Assembly: GCF_034427655.1 (NCBI RefSeq)
Contig: NZ_JAXOFX010000009.1
Coordinates: forward strand, 87,159-151,158
Direction of reading: 5' to 3'
Origin: Robertmurraya_A mangrovi
GTDB taxonomy: Bacteria > Bacillota > Bacilli > Bacillales > Cytobacillaceae
Length of the DNA: 64,000 bases
Positions 34,508 to 43,007 of this stretch are shown piece by piece. The translations under genes were made by a program, and so were the position numbers. The notes beneath the pieces are model-generated. The model was not told where the DNA came from. It did not search any database and saw only the letters and a list, made by a program, of their open reading frames with translations. Position 1 is the first letter of the stretch, and each line of letters begins with the position of its first letter.

Positions 34508-34921
34508 TTAACCTTTTAAAGGTTGCAAGTGTTCTACTTTCCATTGCAACCACTGAAACTTTCGAGTATTTCTTGGTAGGAACTGTCGGATTTCCTCCTC
34601 ATTGTAACCGGCTTGCAGCTTCTTCTTATCCACAATAAGAGGACTTTTCAATAACCTAGGCTCCTTATGGACAATTTCTAGTAATTCTAGTAATGAAAGT
34701 TCGTCTATATCTATTTTCATATTTTTATAAGGTAATGACCTTTTAGCGATAATGTCATCCGTACCATCAATGGTTAATTGTAAAATCTCTTGAAGCTCAA
34801 GAACAGTTAAGGGATCTTTCAGCAAATCTCTTTCCACGAAAGGAATTTGGTTATTGCTCATCCATTGTACGGCTTTCCTTGTTGATCTGCTGCTTCCTAC
34901 TCCATATACAGTCACAGTCAT
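34508..34921 (-). CDS. Spx/ArsC-fold protein lacking the CxxC cysteines
   Basis: 137 residues of the Spx/MgsR/ArsC family: VTVYGVGSSRSTRKAVQWMS at the N-terminus, then FVERDLLKDPLTVLELQEIL, and LKSPLIVDKKKLQAGYNEEE followed by IRQFLPR, the usual Spx ending. Spx has CTSCRKA in the first loop; here the aligned residues are SRSTRKA (Ser11 and Thr14), so the redox switch is missing. Spx proteins bind the RNA polymerase alpha subunit during disulfide stress; this one could be constitutive, or antagonistic. It is cotranscribed with, and downstream of, the TetR gene (29-nt gap). Confidence 0.85.
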   Translation of the reverse strand: MTVTVYGVGSSRSTRKAVQWMSNNQIPFVERDLLKDPLTVLELQEILQLTIDGTDDIIAKRSLPYKNMKIDIDELSLLELLEIVHKEPRLLKSPLIVDKKKLQAGYNEEEIRQFLPRNTRKFQWLQWKVEHLQPLKG

Positions 34922-34950
34922 TCAACTAACACCTCTATATATAATTTTTT

Positions 34951-35571
34951 TTAAATGCTTTGTTTGTATATACCTTGCTTTAATAAATTCATACTAAGTT
35001 TGAAGGATTCGATTGCCTCATCATCAGTTAAACCCTTTACTGTTTTTTCAATAAGATTGTTAAAGGCTAGTGCAGAGACCATTTTGAAGATATGTAACAA
35101 CTCTTTATCTCCGCTTATATTCAGGCATTGCCTATTAATTAGTTCACTAACTTTCTGAATCTCTTGGTTATCTAGATAAGTACCCCAAATACTAGTAAAG
35201 GAACTCTCTACTCGATGTGTGGTGTAAAGGAGTGCATTTTTAAAAAACTGCTTTTCTTCCTCATCGGATAATGTAATTAAAAAATACGTATGCATTTCAG
35301 TTACAGCTTCAATTAAATCACCCTGATGTTTTTCTAACAAAGTGCTAAAATAATTTTTTGCCTTTTTTAATTTACCTTCTAATAAATAGAAATATAAATC
35401 ATCTTTGTCTTCGAAATATTGATAAAAGCTCCCCCTTGGTATACCAGCTGTTTTGATAATATTCGCTATGGAAGCCTCAAAAAAAGGAACCCTTGTAAAC
35501 TCTATTTCAGCTGATTCAAGCAGTTTTTTTCTTTTTTCCACTGACAAATTAAAAAATGTTTGCTTTGGCAA
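34951..35571 (-). CDS. TetR family regulator
   Basis: 206 residues. The TetR helix-turn-helix reads EFTRVPFFEASIANIIKTAG then IPRGSFYQYFEDKDDLYFYL, and the remainder is the ligand-binding helical core. TTG at 35571 is chosen because GAGGTGG lies just upstream and the longer frame (to 35607) would translate through an operator. Three TGACA-N3-TGTCA sites over its promoter indicate autoregulation, which would also control the Spx-like gene. Confidence 0.88.
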   Translation of the reverse strand: MPKQTFFNLSVEKRKKLLESAEIEFTRVPFFEASIANIIKTAGIPRGSFYQYFEDKDDLYFYLLEGKLKKAKNYFSTLLEKHQGDLIEAVTEMHTYFLITLSDEEEKQFFKNALLYTTHRVESSFTSIWGTYLDNQEIQKVSELINRQCLNISGDKELLHIFKMVSALAFNNLIEKTVKGLTDDEAIESFKLSMNLLKQGIYKQSI

Positions 35572-35593
35572 AGTTCCACCTCGACATATTGTG

Positions 35594-35669
35594 TGACATC
35601 GTGTCATGTTATGTTTTTATCATATATGACACGATGTCACATGTCAATATTAAACATGACAATGTGTCA
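35594..35669 (-). promoter_or_regulatory. Promoter with three TetR-type operators
   Basis: Operators at 35594-35606 (TGACATCGTGTCA), 35627-35639 (TGACACGATGTCA) and 35657-35669 (TGACAATGTGTCA) share TGACA-N3-TGTCA. A promoter on the minus strand, TTGACA (35642-35647), 17 nt, TATGAT (35619-35624), has the middle operator inside its spacer, one operator upstream of -35 and one at the start of the transcript. Spacing between operators is 33 and 30 bp, about three helical turns. Confidence 0.88.
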
Positions 35670-35725
35670 TATTAAGAAAAGTTTATTACTAGAATAGGGG
35701 TCTGTCTTTCTTTCAATAAGAAATG

Positions 35726-35754
35726 CCATACTCCCTAAGTATGGCACCAGTCAA
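35726..35754 (-). terminator. Terminator after the DUF6054 gene
   Basis: Minus strand GTGCCATACT with AGTATGGCAT forms a 9-bp stem, followed by TTCTT. It lies just after the stop codon. Confidence 0.65.
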
Positions 35755-35761
35755 AAGAGCA

Positions 35762-36097
35762 TTATTCCATTCTTTCTATACTATTTTGTACAATTGACAC
35801 CATTTCAGTCTCGGCACCCAGACTAAAGTTCAAAAAGACTCCACTACCTCCTCCAGCACCAATGGCTGAAATATAAATATTACTATTCGAACCAACTACA
35901 GTAAGACTCAAACTGGCTCTGTTTCCATTTCTCATAAAATATTTATCATAAACTCGAACGGCAATTTTGGTATCTCCAATCGAATAATTACTTTCATCAA
36001 CTAAATTCATACTTATACCACTATTGCTAATATCACTTTGTAATTGATTAACTACTTTCTCAAATTGACCAATTATTGTCTTCTCATACTTTGCCAT
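35762..36097 (-). CDS. DUF6054 family protein
   Basis: 111 residues: MAKYEKTIIGQFEKVVNQLQ, then KIAVRVYDKYFMRNGNRASL, and IYISAIGAGGGSGVFLNFSL. This order (cationic N-terminal helix, V-Y-E/D-R/K-Y, NR.SL, ISAI.AGG) is that of DUF6054 small soluble proteins. Function unknown. ATG at 36097 follows GGGGGATG. Confidence 0.75.
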   Translation of the reverse strand: MAKYEKTIIGQFEKVVNQLQSDISNSGISMNLVDESNYSIGDTKIAVRVYDKYFMRNGNRASLSLTVVGSNSNIYISAIGAGGGSGVFLNFSLGAETEMVSIVQNSIERME

Positions 36098-36237
36098 AAT
36101 ATCATCCCCCGATTTCACTTTTCATTTTTCTGAATTGCTATTATAATAATTTTATTTTCCTCTAAATAATTGAACTTACTTGTAATACGATTGACATTAA
36201 GAATAGTTCCTTCATTATAAATTCTTCTTGTTAGAAA

Positions 36238-36278
36238 AAGAAAAAAGAGCTGCCGATCCAATTCGATCTTCAACTCTT
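36238..36278 (-). terminator. Terminator of the DUF2089 operon
   Basis: Minus strand AAGAG...GATC...GATC...CTCTT, an interrupted stem, followed by TTTTTCTTTTT. Confidence 0.55.
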
Positions 36279-36396
36279 GCCCCTTCATATTTAATGTTCT
36301 ATTTCGTATTTATATATACCTTACTATTACTCGATATTATGTGTTTCTTTAGCACAAATGACCCGAAACAACATTAATATTCTAATAGGAGTTTAT

Positions 36397-36666
36397 TTAA
36401 AGCTTTACTTTTACCTCCGTTCCATCCTTCAATTTCGCTTCAACAAGGACCACTCCACTGTACTTGGAAAACACCTGCAGCAACGGCTTTAAATCTTTTC
36501 TTTTAATTTCTGGGAAAATGAATTGGCTGCCGTCTTTTTCAATTGCTTTGTTTATTATACGATTCATTCTTTTGGATGAAATAAGGAAACTAACCACATG
36601 TAAAACCGAATAAGGAACAGGAATAGAAATTCGTTTATCCTTGACTTTCAACTTGACTTTTAACAT
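36397..36666 (-). CDS. Small hypothetical protein, last gene of the DUF2089 operon
   Basis: 89 residues: VKLKVKDKRISIPVPYSVLH, a mid helix RMNRIINKAIEKDG, and VVLVEAKLKDGTEVKVKL. The opening resembles the middle of the preceding protein (PINLVKAVLKVGTNIAE), so both may belong to the YvlB-neighbour/SHOCT-like group that binds or modulates membrane-stress regulators. It starts 3 nt after the previous stop. Function unknown. Confidence 0.65.
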   Translation of the reverse strand: MLKVKLKVKDKRISIPVPYSVLHVVSFLISSKRMNRIINKAIEKDGSQFIFPEIKRKDLKPLLQVFSKYSGVVLVEAKLKDGTEVKVKL

Positions 36667-36669
36667 AAT

Positions 36670-37059
36670 CTACTCAATTACCACAAAGACTTTGTCACCA
36701 TTTGCCGAGGTGATGTCAACAATCTGTCCGTCTAATTCATTTTCAATTGCTTCAATGAGCAAGTCAACGTTAATATCTTTTACATATTTTGCTGCCTCAG
36801 GTATTCTTTCAGCAATATTTGTACCTACTTTTAAAACAGCCTTTACTAGATTAATGGGTAAATTCACATTCACATTGTCCCCTTCTTTAGAGGTCACACG
36901 AATTTTTAACATTTTATTTCCATAAGGAACTCTTTCTTTTATAGTCACTAGCTCTTTCTGATCTTTACCTTGTAAAATAGTAATTAATTCACTAGCTTTT
37001 TCCTTATCAATCTTTCCTTCCTCCACAAGCGTTAAGACTCTTGAAATTTCGTCCATCAT
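36670..37059 (-). CDS. YvlB-like hypothetical protein, second gene of the DUF2089 operon
   Basis: 129 residues. The N-terminal 30 residues (EISRVLTLVEEGKIDKEKAS) form the helical SHOCT-like motif that recurs at the end of the upstream DUF2089 protein (IVSLLEKGEITAEKAIQLLK). The rest is MLKIRVTSKEGDNVNVNLPI and a helix-rich stretch ending in a beta hairpin. The start ATG overlaps the upstream stop in ATGA, implying translational coupling. Confidence 0.7.
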   Translation of the reverse strand: MMDEISRVLTLVEEGKIDKEKASELITILQGKDQKELVTIKERVPYGNKMLKIRVTSKEGDNVNVNLPINLVKAVLKVGTNIAERIPEAAKYVKDINVDLLIEAIENELDGQIVDITSANGDKVFVVIE

Positions 37060-37430
37060 GAATCTTCCCCCTCTTTTAATAATTGAATGGCTTTCTCTGC
37101 CGTAATTTCACCTTTTTCCAATAACGATACAATTTTTTTCTTATCCACTTCCGGTTTCTTTTGAGAGGAATATCCCAGAGTAGAGATAATTTCATCTAAC
37201 TTTCCTCTAACAGTCGGATAGGAAATTCCGAGTTCCTTCTCGACCTCTTTGATATTTCCACGACATTTAAGAAAAATTTCTATAAAATACAGCTGTTCCT
37301 GACCGAGTGCTGCTAGTCTTGATACTTCAAATTCATTTTCTACCGTAGTCTGGCAATGATTACATTGTAACCTAGTAATTTTAAGCGTCTCCCTGCAAAC
37401 AGGACAATTAGTAAGTAAAGGATACGACAT
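37056..37430 (-). CDS. DUF2089 zinc-ribbon and HTH protein
   Basis: 124 residues. A zinc ribbon (CPVCRETLKITRLQCNHCQT, four Cys) precedes a helix-turn-helix (GNIKEVEKELGISYPTVRGK then LDEIISTLGY), the DUF2089 pattern of a likely DNA-binding regulator. A C-terminal SHOCT-like helix pair follows (KKIVSLLEKGEITAEKAIQL). ATG at 37430 has GGAGAA upstream. It heads a three-gene operon and probably regulates it. Confidence 0.85.
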   Translation of the reverse strand: MSYPLLTNCPVCRETLKITRLQCNHCQTTVENEFEVSRLAALGQEQLYFIEIFLKCRGNIKEVEKELGISYPTVRGKLDEIISTLGYSSQKKPEVDKKKIVSLLEKGEITAEKAIQLLKEGEDS

Positions 37431-37714
37431 GCTGTTCTCCTTTTTTTTATTTAATCTTATCATACAATATATTTCCATATTTTCAAGTATGAAATTAAAA
37501 TTATTTATATAAAAATTAATTTTTATTAAAAAAATTAAAAATAACATTAATTATATTAATCACATCATTAAATATCAAATATTTTACTTCCTAACGTACT
37601 TTAATTGCTTGCTTTATATTTTATTAGATCACAAATTCATCATATACATTTATTTACTTTTGAGGAAAAAACTATTTACAAACTGGAAAAACCCATCATA
37701 TAATATTTGATATA

Positions 37715-37726
37715 TAACAAGTGTTA
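37715..37726 (+). promoter_or_regulatory. Putative TetR operator
   Basis: ATAACAAGTGTTAT is an inverted repeat 26 nt upstream of the TetR gene, directly before its AGGAG site. The rest of the AT-rich intergenic stretch 37431-37752 shows no other structure. Confidence 0.5.
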
Positions 37727-37752
37727 TTTAATAAATTTTAGGAGTCATTTTT

Positions 37753-38328
37753 ATGCCACCAAGAACCAAGTTTTCAAAAGAAGCAATCATTGATGCGGCT
37801 TTTGACATAGCAAAGACAGAAGGTATTGACAGTATTACAGTCAGAAAAGTAGCAGATCAATTAGGAAGCTCCATTGCCCCTATTTATGTGAACTTTACAG
37901 AAGTAGATGAGTTAAAACAGGCCGTTCTAGAAAAGATTCACGATATTGCACAGCAAATGTTAATGTCGCAATACCATTCTGACCCCTTTCTAAATATAGG
38001 GATAGCTAGTATAAAGTTTGCTAGAGAGTACAGTGTTCTTTTTAAAGACCTCATTATGAACAGCAAGCGTTACCTCAATCATGTTCAGCCTTCAAGAACG
38101 AACATTTTTGAACAGATGCAGGATTCAACTTCACTCAATGGCTTCTCAAATGAAGAATTAGCAGGAATTTTGTTTAAGATGCAAGTGTTTCAATTAGGGC
38201 TTTCCGTCATGGATGTGAACGGTATGCTCCCAGAGGATTTTAATGAAGAAAAAATTATCGGTATGTTGGAGAGTACTGGGAAGGATGTCATCATAGCTGC
38301 ACAAATTAGTAAAAAGAAAATAGAGTAG
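37753..38328 (+). CDS. TetR family regulator
   Basis: 191 residues with the helix-turn-helix EGIDSITVRKVADQLGSSIA then PIYVNFTEVDELKQAVLEKI. The C-terminal domain has no recognisable ligand signature. ATG at 37753 follows AGGAG. The serine hydrolase gene follows 24 nt later on the same strand, so it is a probable target. Confidence 0.88.
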   Translation: MPPRTKFSKEAIIDAAFDIAKTEGIDSITVRKVADQLGSSIAPIYVNFTEVDELKQAVLEKIHDIAQQMLMSQYHSDPFLNIGIASIKFAREYSVLFKDLIMNSKRYLNHVQPSRTNIFEQMQDSTSLNGFSNEELAGILFKMQVFQLGLSVMDVNGMLPEDFNEEKIIGMLESTGKDVIIAAQISKKKIE

Positions 38329-38352
38329 CAGAATAATTAGGGAGATGGAAAA

Positions 38353-39453
38353 ATGGAGAAGACAAAGGTGCAAATAGAAATCGAGCAACTTTTTAGAAAA
38401 AAGGTAGATAAAGACTCACAAATTCACAATGCTTATTTACGTGTTCACTCAGAGAAGTATGGTATTGACTTCGACTTGGCTACGGGTGAAGAATCTATTC
38501 ACGCAGAACAGCCATTCTATATTGCTAGTATTAGTAAGCTGTTTACATCTGTTCTATTTGGACAATTCATTGAACAAGGAATCTGTTCATACGAGGACAA
38601 AATATCAAAATACTTAGACGCGGATATTTTAAATGGACTGCACTTTTACAAAGGAAATGATTATACTAACGAGGTAAAAATCAAACATTTATTAAATAAC
38701 ACCTCAGGCTTACACGATTTCTTTGAAGATAAGCCAGTTAAAGGTAAGCCCATCGTAGAACTTATCCTAGATGAGCCTAATCATACATGGACTCCGTCCG
38801 AAGTGATCCATTGGGCAAAGAATAATATGAAAACTCACTTCCCTCCTGGAGAAGGATTCCACTATTCCGATACTGGATATCATCTATTAGGATTAATCAT
38901 TGAAAAGATCACAGGGTTACCTTACCATGAAGTGCTTAGCAAGAATATTTTAGAACCACTAGATATGAAGCACACCCATTTCTCTCGTATGAAACCATTG
39001 GAAGAAAGTCCACATGAAATAGCAAAGCTTTATATCCATAATACTGAGGTTACGAATTACGAGAGTATGAAAAGCATGGTATTTGCTGGCGGCGGTATCG
39101 TCTCGACAACCGGTGATTTGTTAAAATTTATGAAAGCACTCGTTCAATATCGCCTATTAGACAAAGAAACGATTGAAAAGATGAAAAGTGACTGTGGGAG
39201 ATTCTTTTTAGGAATTGATTATGGATATGGAGTCATGAATATTAAAACGATTCCTGTATTAATGCCTGCAAAATATAACTCTTGGGGGAATGCTGGCTCT
39301 ACTGGAACATTTATGTTTTATCACCCTGCAACAGATGCTTATATTATTGGATCCTTAAATCAATCAGGTTACGGTCAAAAAGGGATTAGATTCATGCTTC
39401 AAATTGCAGATAAACTATTAAAAGCTACAAAAAAAGCTGAAGTATTAATGTAA
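38353..39453 (+). CDS. Serine hydrolase of the class C beta-lactamase fold
   Basis: 366 residues, no signal peptide. The nucleophile motif is ASISKLF (SxxK), the second motif is HYSDTGYHLLG (YxN position is Tyr-Ser-Asp), and the third region is WGNAGSTGTFMFYH. LLNNTSGLHDF is the usual 'HTSGL' turn. Such proteins are esterases or D-amino-acid peptidases more often than true lactamases. ATG follows GGAGATGG. Probably controlled by the TetR gene in front. Confidence 0.85.
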   Translation: MEKTKVQIEIEQLFRKKVDKDSQIHNAYLRVHSEKYGIDFDLATGEESIHAEQPFYIASISKLFTSVLFGQFIEQGICSYEDKISKYLDADILNGLHFYKGNDYTNEVKIKHLLNNTSGLHDFFEDKPVKGKPIVELILDEPNHTWTPSEVIHWAKNNMKTHFPPGEGFHYSDTGYHLLGLIIEKITGLPYHEVLSKNILEPLDMKHTHFSRMKPLEESPHEIAKLYIHNTEVTNYESMKSMVFAGGGIVSTTGDLLKFMKALVQYRLLDKETIEKMKSDCGRFFLGIDYGYGVMNIKTIPVLMPAKYNSWGNAGSTGTFMFYHPATDAYIIGSLNQSGYGQKGIRFMLQIADKLLKATKKAEVLM

Positions 39454-39463
39454 TAGAAGCTCG

Positions 39464-39504
39464 GAACAGTCGGGGAGGAAGCAAACCTCCTCGATTGTCT
39501 TTCT
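39464..39504 (+). terminator. Hairpin after the serine hydrolase gene
   Basis: ACAGTCGGGGAGG and CCTCCTCGATTGT pair with a 7-nt loop, followed by CTTTCTT. The T tract is weak. Confidence 0.6.
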
Positions 39505-39579
39505 TCGGGGTCTCTACCTCTCCTCTATTTTCCACAGGAGTCAAGTGCCTTCCCCTCCTAATACCGCTAATGGAAAAAA

Positions 39580-40047
39580 TTAATTCCTATAAATCAAGTC
39601 AGGACAACCCCTATTTTCAACTTCTTCTGAACCAAAGATCTGATAGTAATAATGCTTTTCTGCTTTCCCCACTTCTTGGGAAGCCCCAATTGCTCCAAAT
39701 CTTATTTTTTCTTGAGGCAATTCTTCAAGGATTTCACCTTTTTCATCTACATAAAAAGCACGGAGTTGATATGCTCCCGAATGTTTCTCATTTACCCATC
39801 CAAAATCAGAAGGTGAAGAAGTATTTATAATCCCATTTGGTGGAACCTTATAAGTAATTATATTATTCTCTATTTTTAAAGGTGGAGCCCCTTTTACATT
39901 GTAGTTAATGACTACACATCCTTCATATCCCGAAGGTAATAAATAGGTTTGGTCTACCCCTTCTTGATTGACTAATAAACTATACATTATTCCTAAGAAT
40001 AAAAGGACTAATACGGCTATTCCTATTTTTGTTTTTGTTCCTACCAA
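39580..40047 (-). CDS. DUF6843-like membrane-anchored protein
   Basis: 155 residues with an N-terminal helix (IGIAVLVLLFLGIMYSLLV) and an exported domain: TYLLPSGYEGCVVINYNVKG, PPLKIENNIITYKVPPNGII, and DEKGEILEELPQEKIRFGAI. The 'LP.GY.G.V.I.YN...G.P' start is what I associate with DUF6843. Cys pairs at GCVV and RGCPD may be bonded. TTG start with GGTGGAGG upstream. Follows the lipoprotein gene at 40080 by 32 nt, so probably the same operon. Confidence 0.7.
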   Translation of the reverse strand: MVGTKTKIGIAVLVLLFLGIMYSLLVNQEGVDQTYLLPSGYEGCVVINYNVKGAPPLKIENNIITYKVPPNGIINTSSPSDFGWVNEKHSGAYQLRAFYVDEKGEILEELPQEKIRFGAIGASQEVGKAEKHYYYQIFGSEEVENRGCPDLIYRN

Positions 40048-40079
40048 TATGCCTCCACCTTCTTCTAAATCTAAATAAC

Positions 40080-40694
40080 TTAATCTAATTTACTTAAATC
40101 AAATCGATCAATTTCTTTCCCCTTAACAGTAATAATTAAAGTTACATCCATAGCGTGTTTCTCCAAAATTTTTAATTGTTTCTCTGATGGCGCGAGTCTT
40201 AATTCAGGATTTTCTTCCTTAGCACCTAAAATAAAATCAAAGGTATAGGTTCCTTCTTTATTTGGTTCAAGAGTAGGAACGCCTGATTCCCCTGTGCCTA
40301 ATCTTGCTACTTGTCTACCTTCCTTGTCAAAATGAAATATATTTATACCCATTATTTCTTTTAGCACCGCTTCGAACTTTTCATTAGGCACAACAGTCAC
40401 TTTTATCCCATCGTCATAATCAAAGGTTTGCTCATTCAGCTTTTCAGTTCCACCAAGAGTCTTTTTACCATTATTCTTTAGCACAAAATCATAACTAAGA
40501 CCAACAGGGATGATGATTTTACCTTTCTTATCTCCCGTGGTTATAGCGATTCCTCCCATTCTACTCTCATCGTCTCTGATTTCAACCTTGGAGCTAACAA
40601 GTTCTACTGAAGGCTTACTCGAACACCCAGATAAAAGAAATAGGAATGTGAATAGACAAAAAACAAACTTCAACCCCTTTTTGCTTTTCACCAT
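40080..40694 (-). CDS. Hypothetical lipoprotein
   Basis: 204 residues. Signal and lipobox: FVFCLFTFLFLLSGCSS. The mature part contains an Ig-like or beta-sandwich pattern (GLSYDFVLKNNGKKTLGGTE, GTYTFDFILGAKEENPEL, DVTLIITVKGKEIDRFDL). I do not recognise the family. ATG follows AAGGGAG. Likely cotranscribed with the downstream DUF6843-like gene. Confidence 0.75.
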   Translation of the reverse strand: MVKSKKGLKFVFCLFTFLFLLSGCSSKPSVELVSSKVEIRDDESRMGGIAITTGDKKGKIIIPVGLSYDFVLKNNGKKTLGGTEKLNEQTFDYDDGIKVTVVPNEKFEAVLKEIMGINIFHFDKEGRQVARLGTGESGVPTLEPNKEGTYTFDFILGAKEENPELRLAPSEKQLKILEKHAMDVTLIITVKGKEIDRFDLSKLD

Positions 40695-40988
40695 AAAATC
40701 GACTCCCTTCTTAATATTCTAATACGTTTTTATAATCCATACGTTTCAAAAATCTTCTTATTCTCAAAAAGCTAGCCCTTGAGTTCGAAATCATTTTTGT
40801 TCTAGTATGATATCGTTACCCAACGCCGCGAGTTAGTGAAGTAACACATAGTTTTGTAAAAACTGAAAATAATACCAGTGAGGTGTTATTAATAGATAGA
40901 TGTATTTAGATTAGCAGTTAGAAATGGGATTTTTATAAAGTACTTGTAGTCAACAGAAAAGGTTTTTACTGTAAAAGGAGATGCTGGA

Positions 40989-41213
40989 ATGAAAAATATA
41001 GCTAACAGCGTTCATATAGGTGAATTAATCGCTGTCTCCAAGGTTTTCCACCTTAATCCTTTGCAAATGATTAATCTACTTGAAAATGATGTAATGGAGG
41101 TATTTGAAACGAAGGAAGATTTCTTGGAAAAGTACGGTGAGAGGGATGTATATAGCGAATTAGAAGATTGGTGTGAGTTGAATAATGGAAAAGTTTTTAC
41201 TAAACAAAAATAA
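40989..41213 (+). CDS. Small hypothetical protein (74 aa)
   Basis: Acidic, soluble, helical: MKNIANSVHIGELIAVSKVF, then LNPLQMINLLENDVMEVFET and EDFLEKYGERDVYSELEDWC. No motif recognised. AGGAGATG lies upstream of the ATG and a good terminator follows, both supporting a real gene. Confidence 0.6.
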   Translation: MKNIANSVHIGELIAVSKVFHLNPLQMINLLENDVMEVFETKEDFLEKYGERDVYSELEDWCELNNGKVFTKQK

Positions 41214-41239
41214 GATCAAGCATACATAAAATTAACAAG

Positions 41240-41275
41240 AAGGAGGTTTTTAGAATTAACCTCCTTTTTATCTTT
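41240..41275 (+). terminator. Terminator after the 74-aa gene
   Basis: AAGGAGGTT and AACCTCCTT form a 9-bp stem, followed by TTTATCTTTTT; it abuts the stop codon of the convergent DUF4871 gene. Confidence 0.85.
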
Positions 41276-42301
41276 TTAAGAATTTATGTTATACACTAAT
41301 ACATCGAATAGCTTTCCATCCACATACAGTAACATCGCCCATTCTCCTGCCATCGAGATGTTTACGCTTGAAGGAATGTGGGCATTGGCCCCGTTATTCT
41401 CTCCCCCAAGATGGGTAGACCAACCCGTTGTGAGAATTTGGTGGACCGTTCCCGTTTCTTTATGAAAACCAACAACCGTTAGCACACTTCTTTCTGGATT
41501 TTTAATTCCCCATAGATGCCACATCCACTTTTGGTTGATGTTTATACTCGGCATATCTGCTCCAATTACACCTGACTTATTTTCATTTCCTAACATATTG
41601 TTATCTATATAGACAGCCTTTCGATTCCAGTCAACCTTTTCGAAGTCGCTTTTTTGGACAAATTTAGGAATATCGACTGGTAAAATCGTTCCTGATCCTA
41701 CTGATAATACGATATCTCCATAAAACTCCTTATTCAAAAAGACTTCAAATTTCCAAAGTCCACTTTTGGGAATGGTAAATCTAGTAGTAAACCTGCTTAA
41801 AGTCGAATATCCAGAAGAAGGTTCCGTAATTTTATTTTTAGGTATTACATTCACTCGTTCCCCAGTCTCCTTATGGGTTGCGAACACTTCTATATTTTTA
41901 CCCTTATAGGTTTCAAAGGGTTCATTAAAGCTAAACAAATAACCAAAGGGTTTGCCGGCCGTAAGATATGGATCGGGAGAAACACCGAACAGCACCTTAC
42001 CATTTTTAGAATATTCATATCGAACTTTCCATTCACTGTCCTCAAGAGTTGCCTTGGTTCCTTGATTTCCCCCACCATTAGAAGTTAAGTTAGGAGATAT
42101 CGTGGTATAAAACAAAAAGACAAACAACGATGCTGCCAGTGTGGTAACCATATAAATAGAGATTTTCGGCTTTCTAGATACGGTTTCTTCCTGTTGATGT
42201 AAGGAGGCCCGAATCTTTTGTTTCTGAATTTCTGTAAAGCGAGTCCCTTTATGAGTAGAGGAATTCATTGCTTTCCGTAAATGACTCAATTCCTTTTCCA
42301 T
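41276..42301 (-). CDS. DUF4871-domain membrane protein, probable anti-sigma factor
   Basis: 341 residues: an N-terminal cytoplasmic part (MEKELSHLRKAMNSSTHKGT), one membrane helix (ISIYMVTTLAASLFVFLFYT) and a large outer region. Its C-terminal half has INQKWMWHLWGIKNPERSVL then TVVGFHKETGTVHQIL, the DUF4871 signature. Placed immediately after an ECF sigma gene with the stop and start codons overlapping as TAATG, it is the likely partner that restrains the sigma factor and senses an envelope signal. ATG at 42301 is favoured by GGAGGG upstream. Confidence 0.8.
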   Translation of the reverse strand: MEKELSHLRKAMNSSTHKGTRFTEIQKQKIRASLHQQEETVSRKPKISIYMVTTLAASLFVFLFYTTISPNLTSNGGGNQGTKATLEDSEWKVRYEYSKNGKVLFGVSPDPYLTAGKPFGYLFSFNEPFETYKGKNIEVFATHKETGERVNVIPKNKITEPSSGYSTLSRFTTRFTIPKSGLWKFEVFLNKEFYGDIVLSVGSGTILPVDIPKFVQKSDFEKVDWNRKAVYIDNNMLGNENKSGVIGADMPSININQKWMWHLWGIKNPERSVLTVVGFHKETGTVHQILTTGWSTHLGGENNGANAHIPSSVNISMAGEWAMLLYVDGKLFDVLVYNINS

Positions 42302-42837
42302 TAATCCCTCCACCTTTCCATCAACACTTTTAATTTCATCCTCGCTCGATTCAGTCTCGTTTTTACCGTATTTTTGTTAATCTTTAAGATTTCACTGATT
42401 TCTTCTATTGATAATTCTTCGAAGTAATAGAGCGTAATGACTTCACGATACTTCATGGGGAGTTCCAACACACAAGTAGCCAGAAACCCCTCTTCACTGC
42501 TTTTTATGAGGGACATCTCTGGGGATAGCTCAATCGAATTAAACAAACTAAGTAAGTTGGGATTCATTACAACCCTTTTAAATAGGGAGCCTTTTATCAA
42601 ATCTTTACACTTATTAATCGTGATCCTATATATCCATGCTTTAAACGAAACAATCCGGTCCATACTCTCGTATTGGTTATAACAAGTAATGAATACATCC
42701 TGAACAATGTCTTCAGCGAGTTTCCAATCCTTCGTATAGTTATAGGAAAGCTTAGTAAGCCTATCGCCATATTCATCCATGATATGTTCGAACCATGAAT
42801 CTTTATCTTCCGGGATTTCATCCACCTTATCAAACAT
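42301..42837 (-). CDS. ECF-type RNA polymerase sigma factor
   Basis: 178 residues with the region 2 core (NYTKDWKLAEDIVQDVFITC, SFKAWIYRITINKCKDLIKG) and region 4 (MKYREVITLYYFEELSIEEI then SEILKINKNTVKTRLNRARM). It should direct polymerase to its own regulon, usually including its operon. ATG at 42837 is preferred; a TTG two codons earlier is possible. Coupled to the DUF4871 gene. Confidence 0.9.
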   Translation of the reverse strand: MFDKVDEIPEDKDSWFEHIMDEYGDRLTKLSYNYTKDWKLAEDIVQDVFITCYNQYESMDRIVSFKAWIYRITINKCKDLIKGSLFKRVVMNPNLLSLFNSIELSPEMSLIKSSEEGFLATCVLELPMKYREVITLYYFEELSIEEISEILKINKNTVKTRLNRARMKLKVLMERWRD

Positions 42838-42911
42838 AGTCAAGCTCTCACCACCTCACTTTTTTCACCTATTGCAAAGACGACTGAGTTTTGGTTTGGT
42901 TTCATTTTTTT

Positions 42912-42938
42912 AGAAAAAAAAACTACTCTAATGAGTAG
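42912..42938 (-). terminator. Terminator of the second serine hydrolase gene
   Basis: Minus strand CTACTC-ATTA-GAGTAG followed by nine T's. Confidence 0.85.
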
Positions 42939-43007
42939 CTGGATATTCCTTCATTTTTCCCTTCTGAAATTTTACCGCTAGAATCTAGACTTGATATACA
43001 GTCCTCA

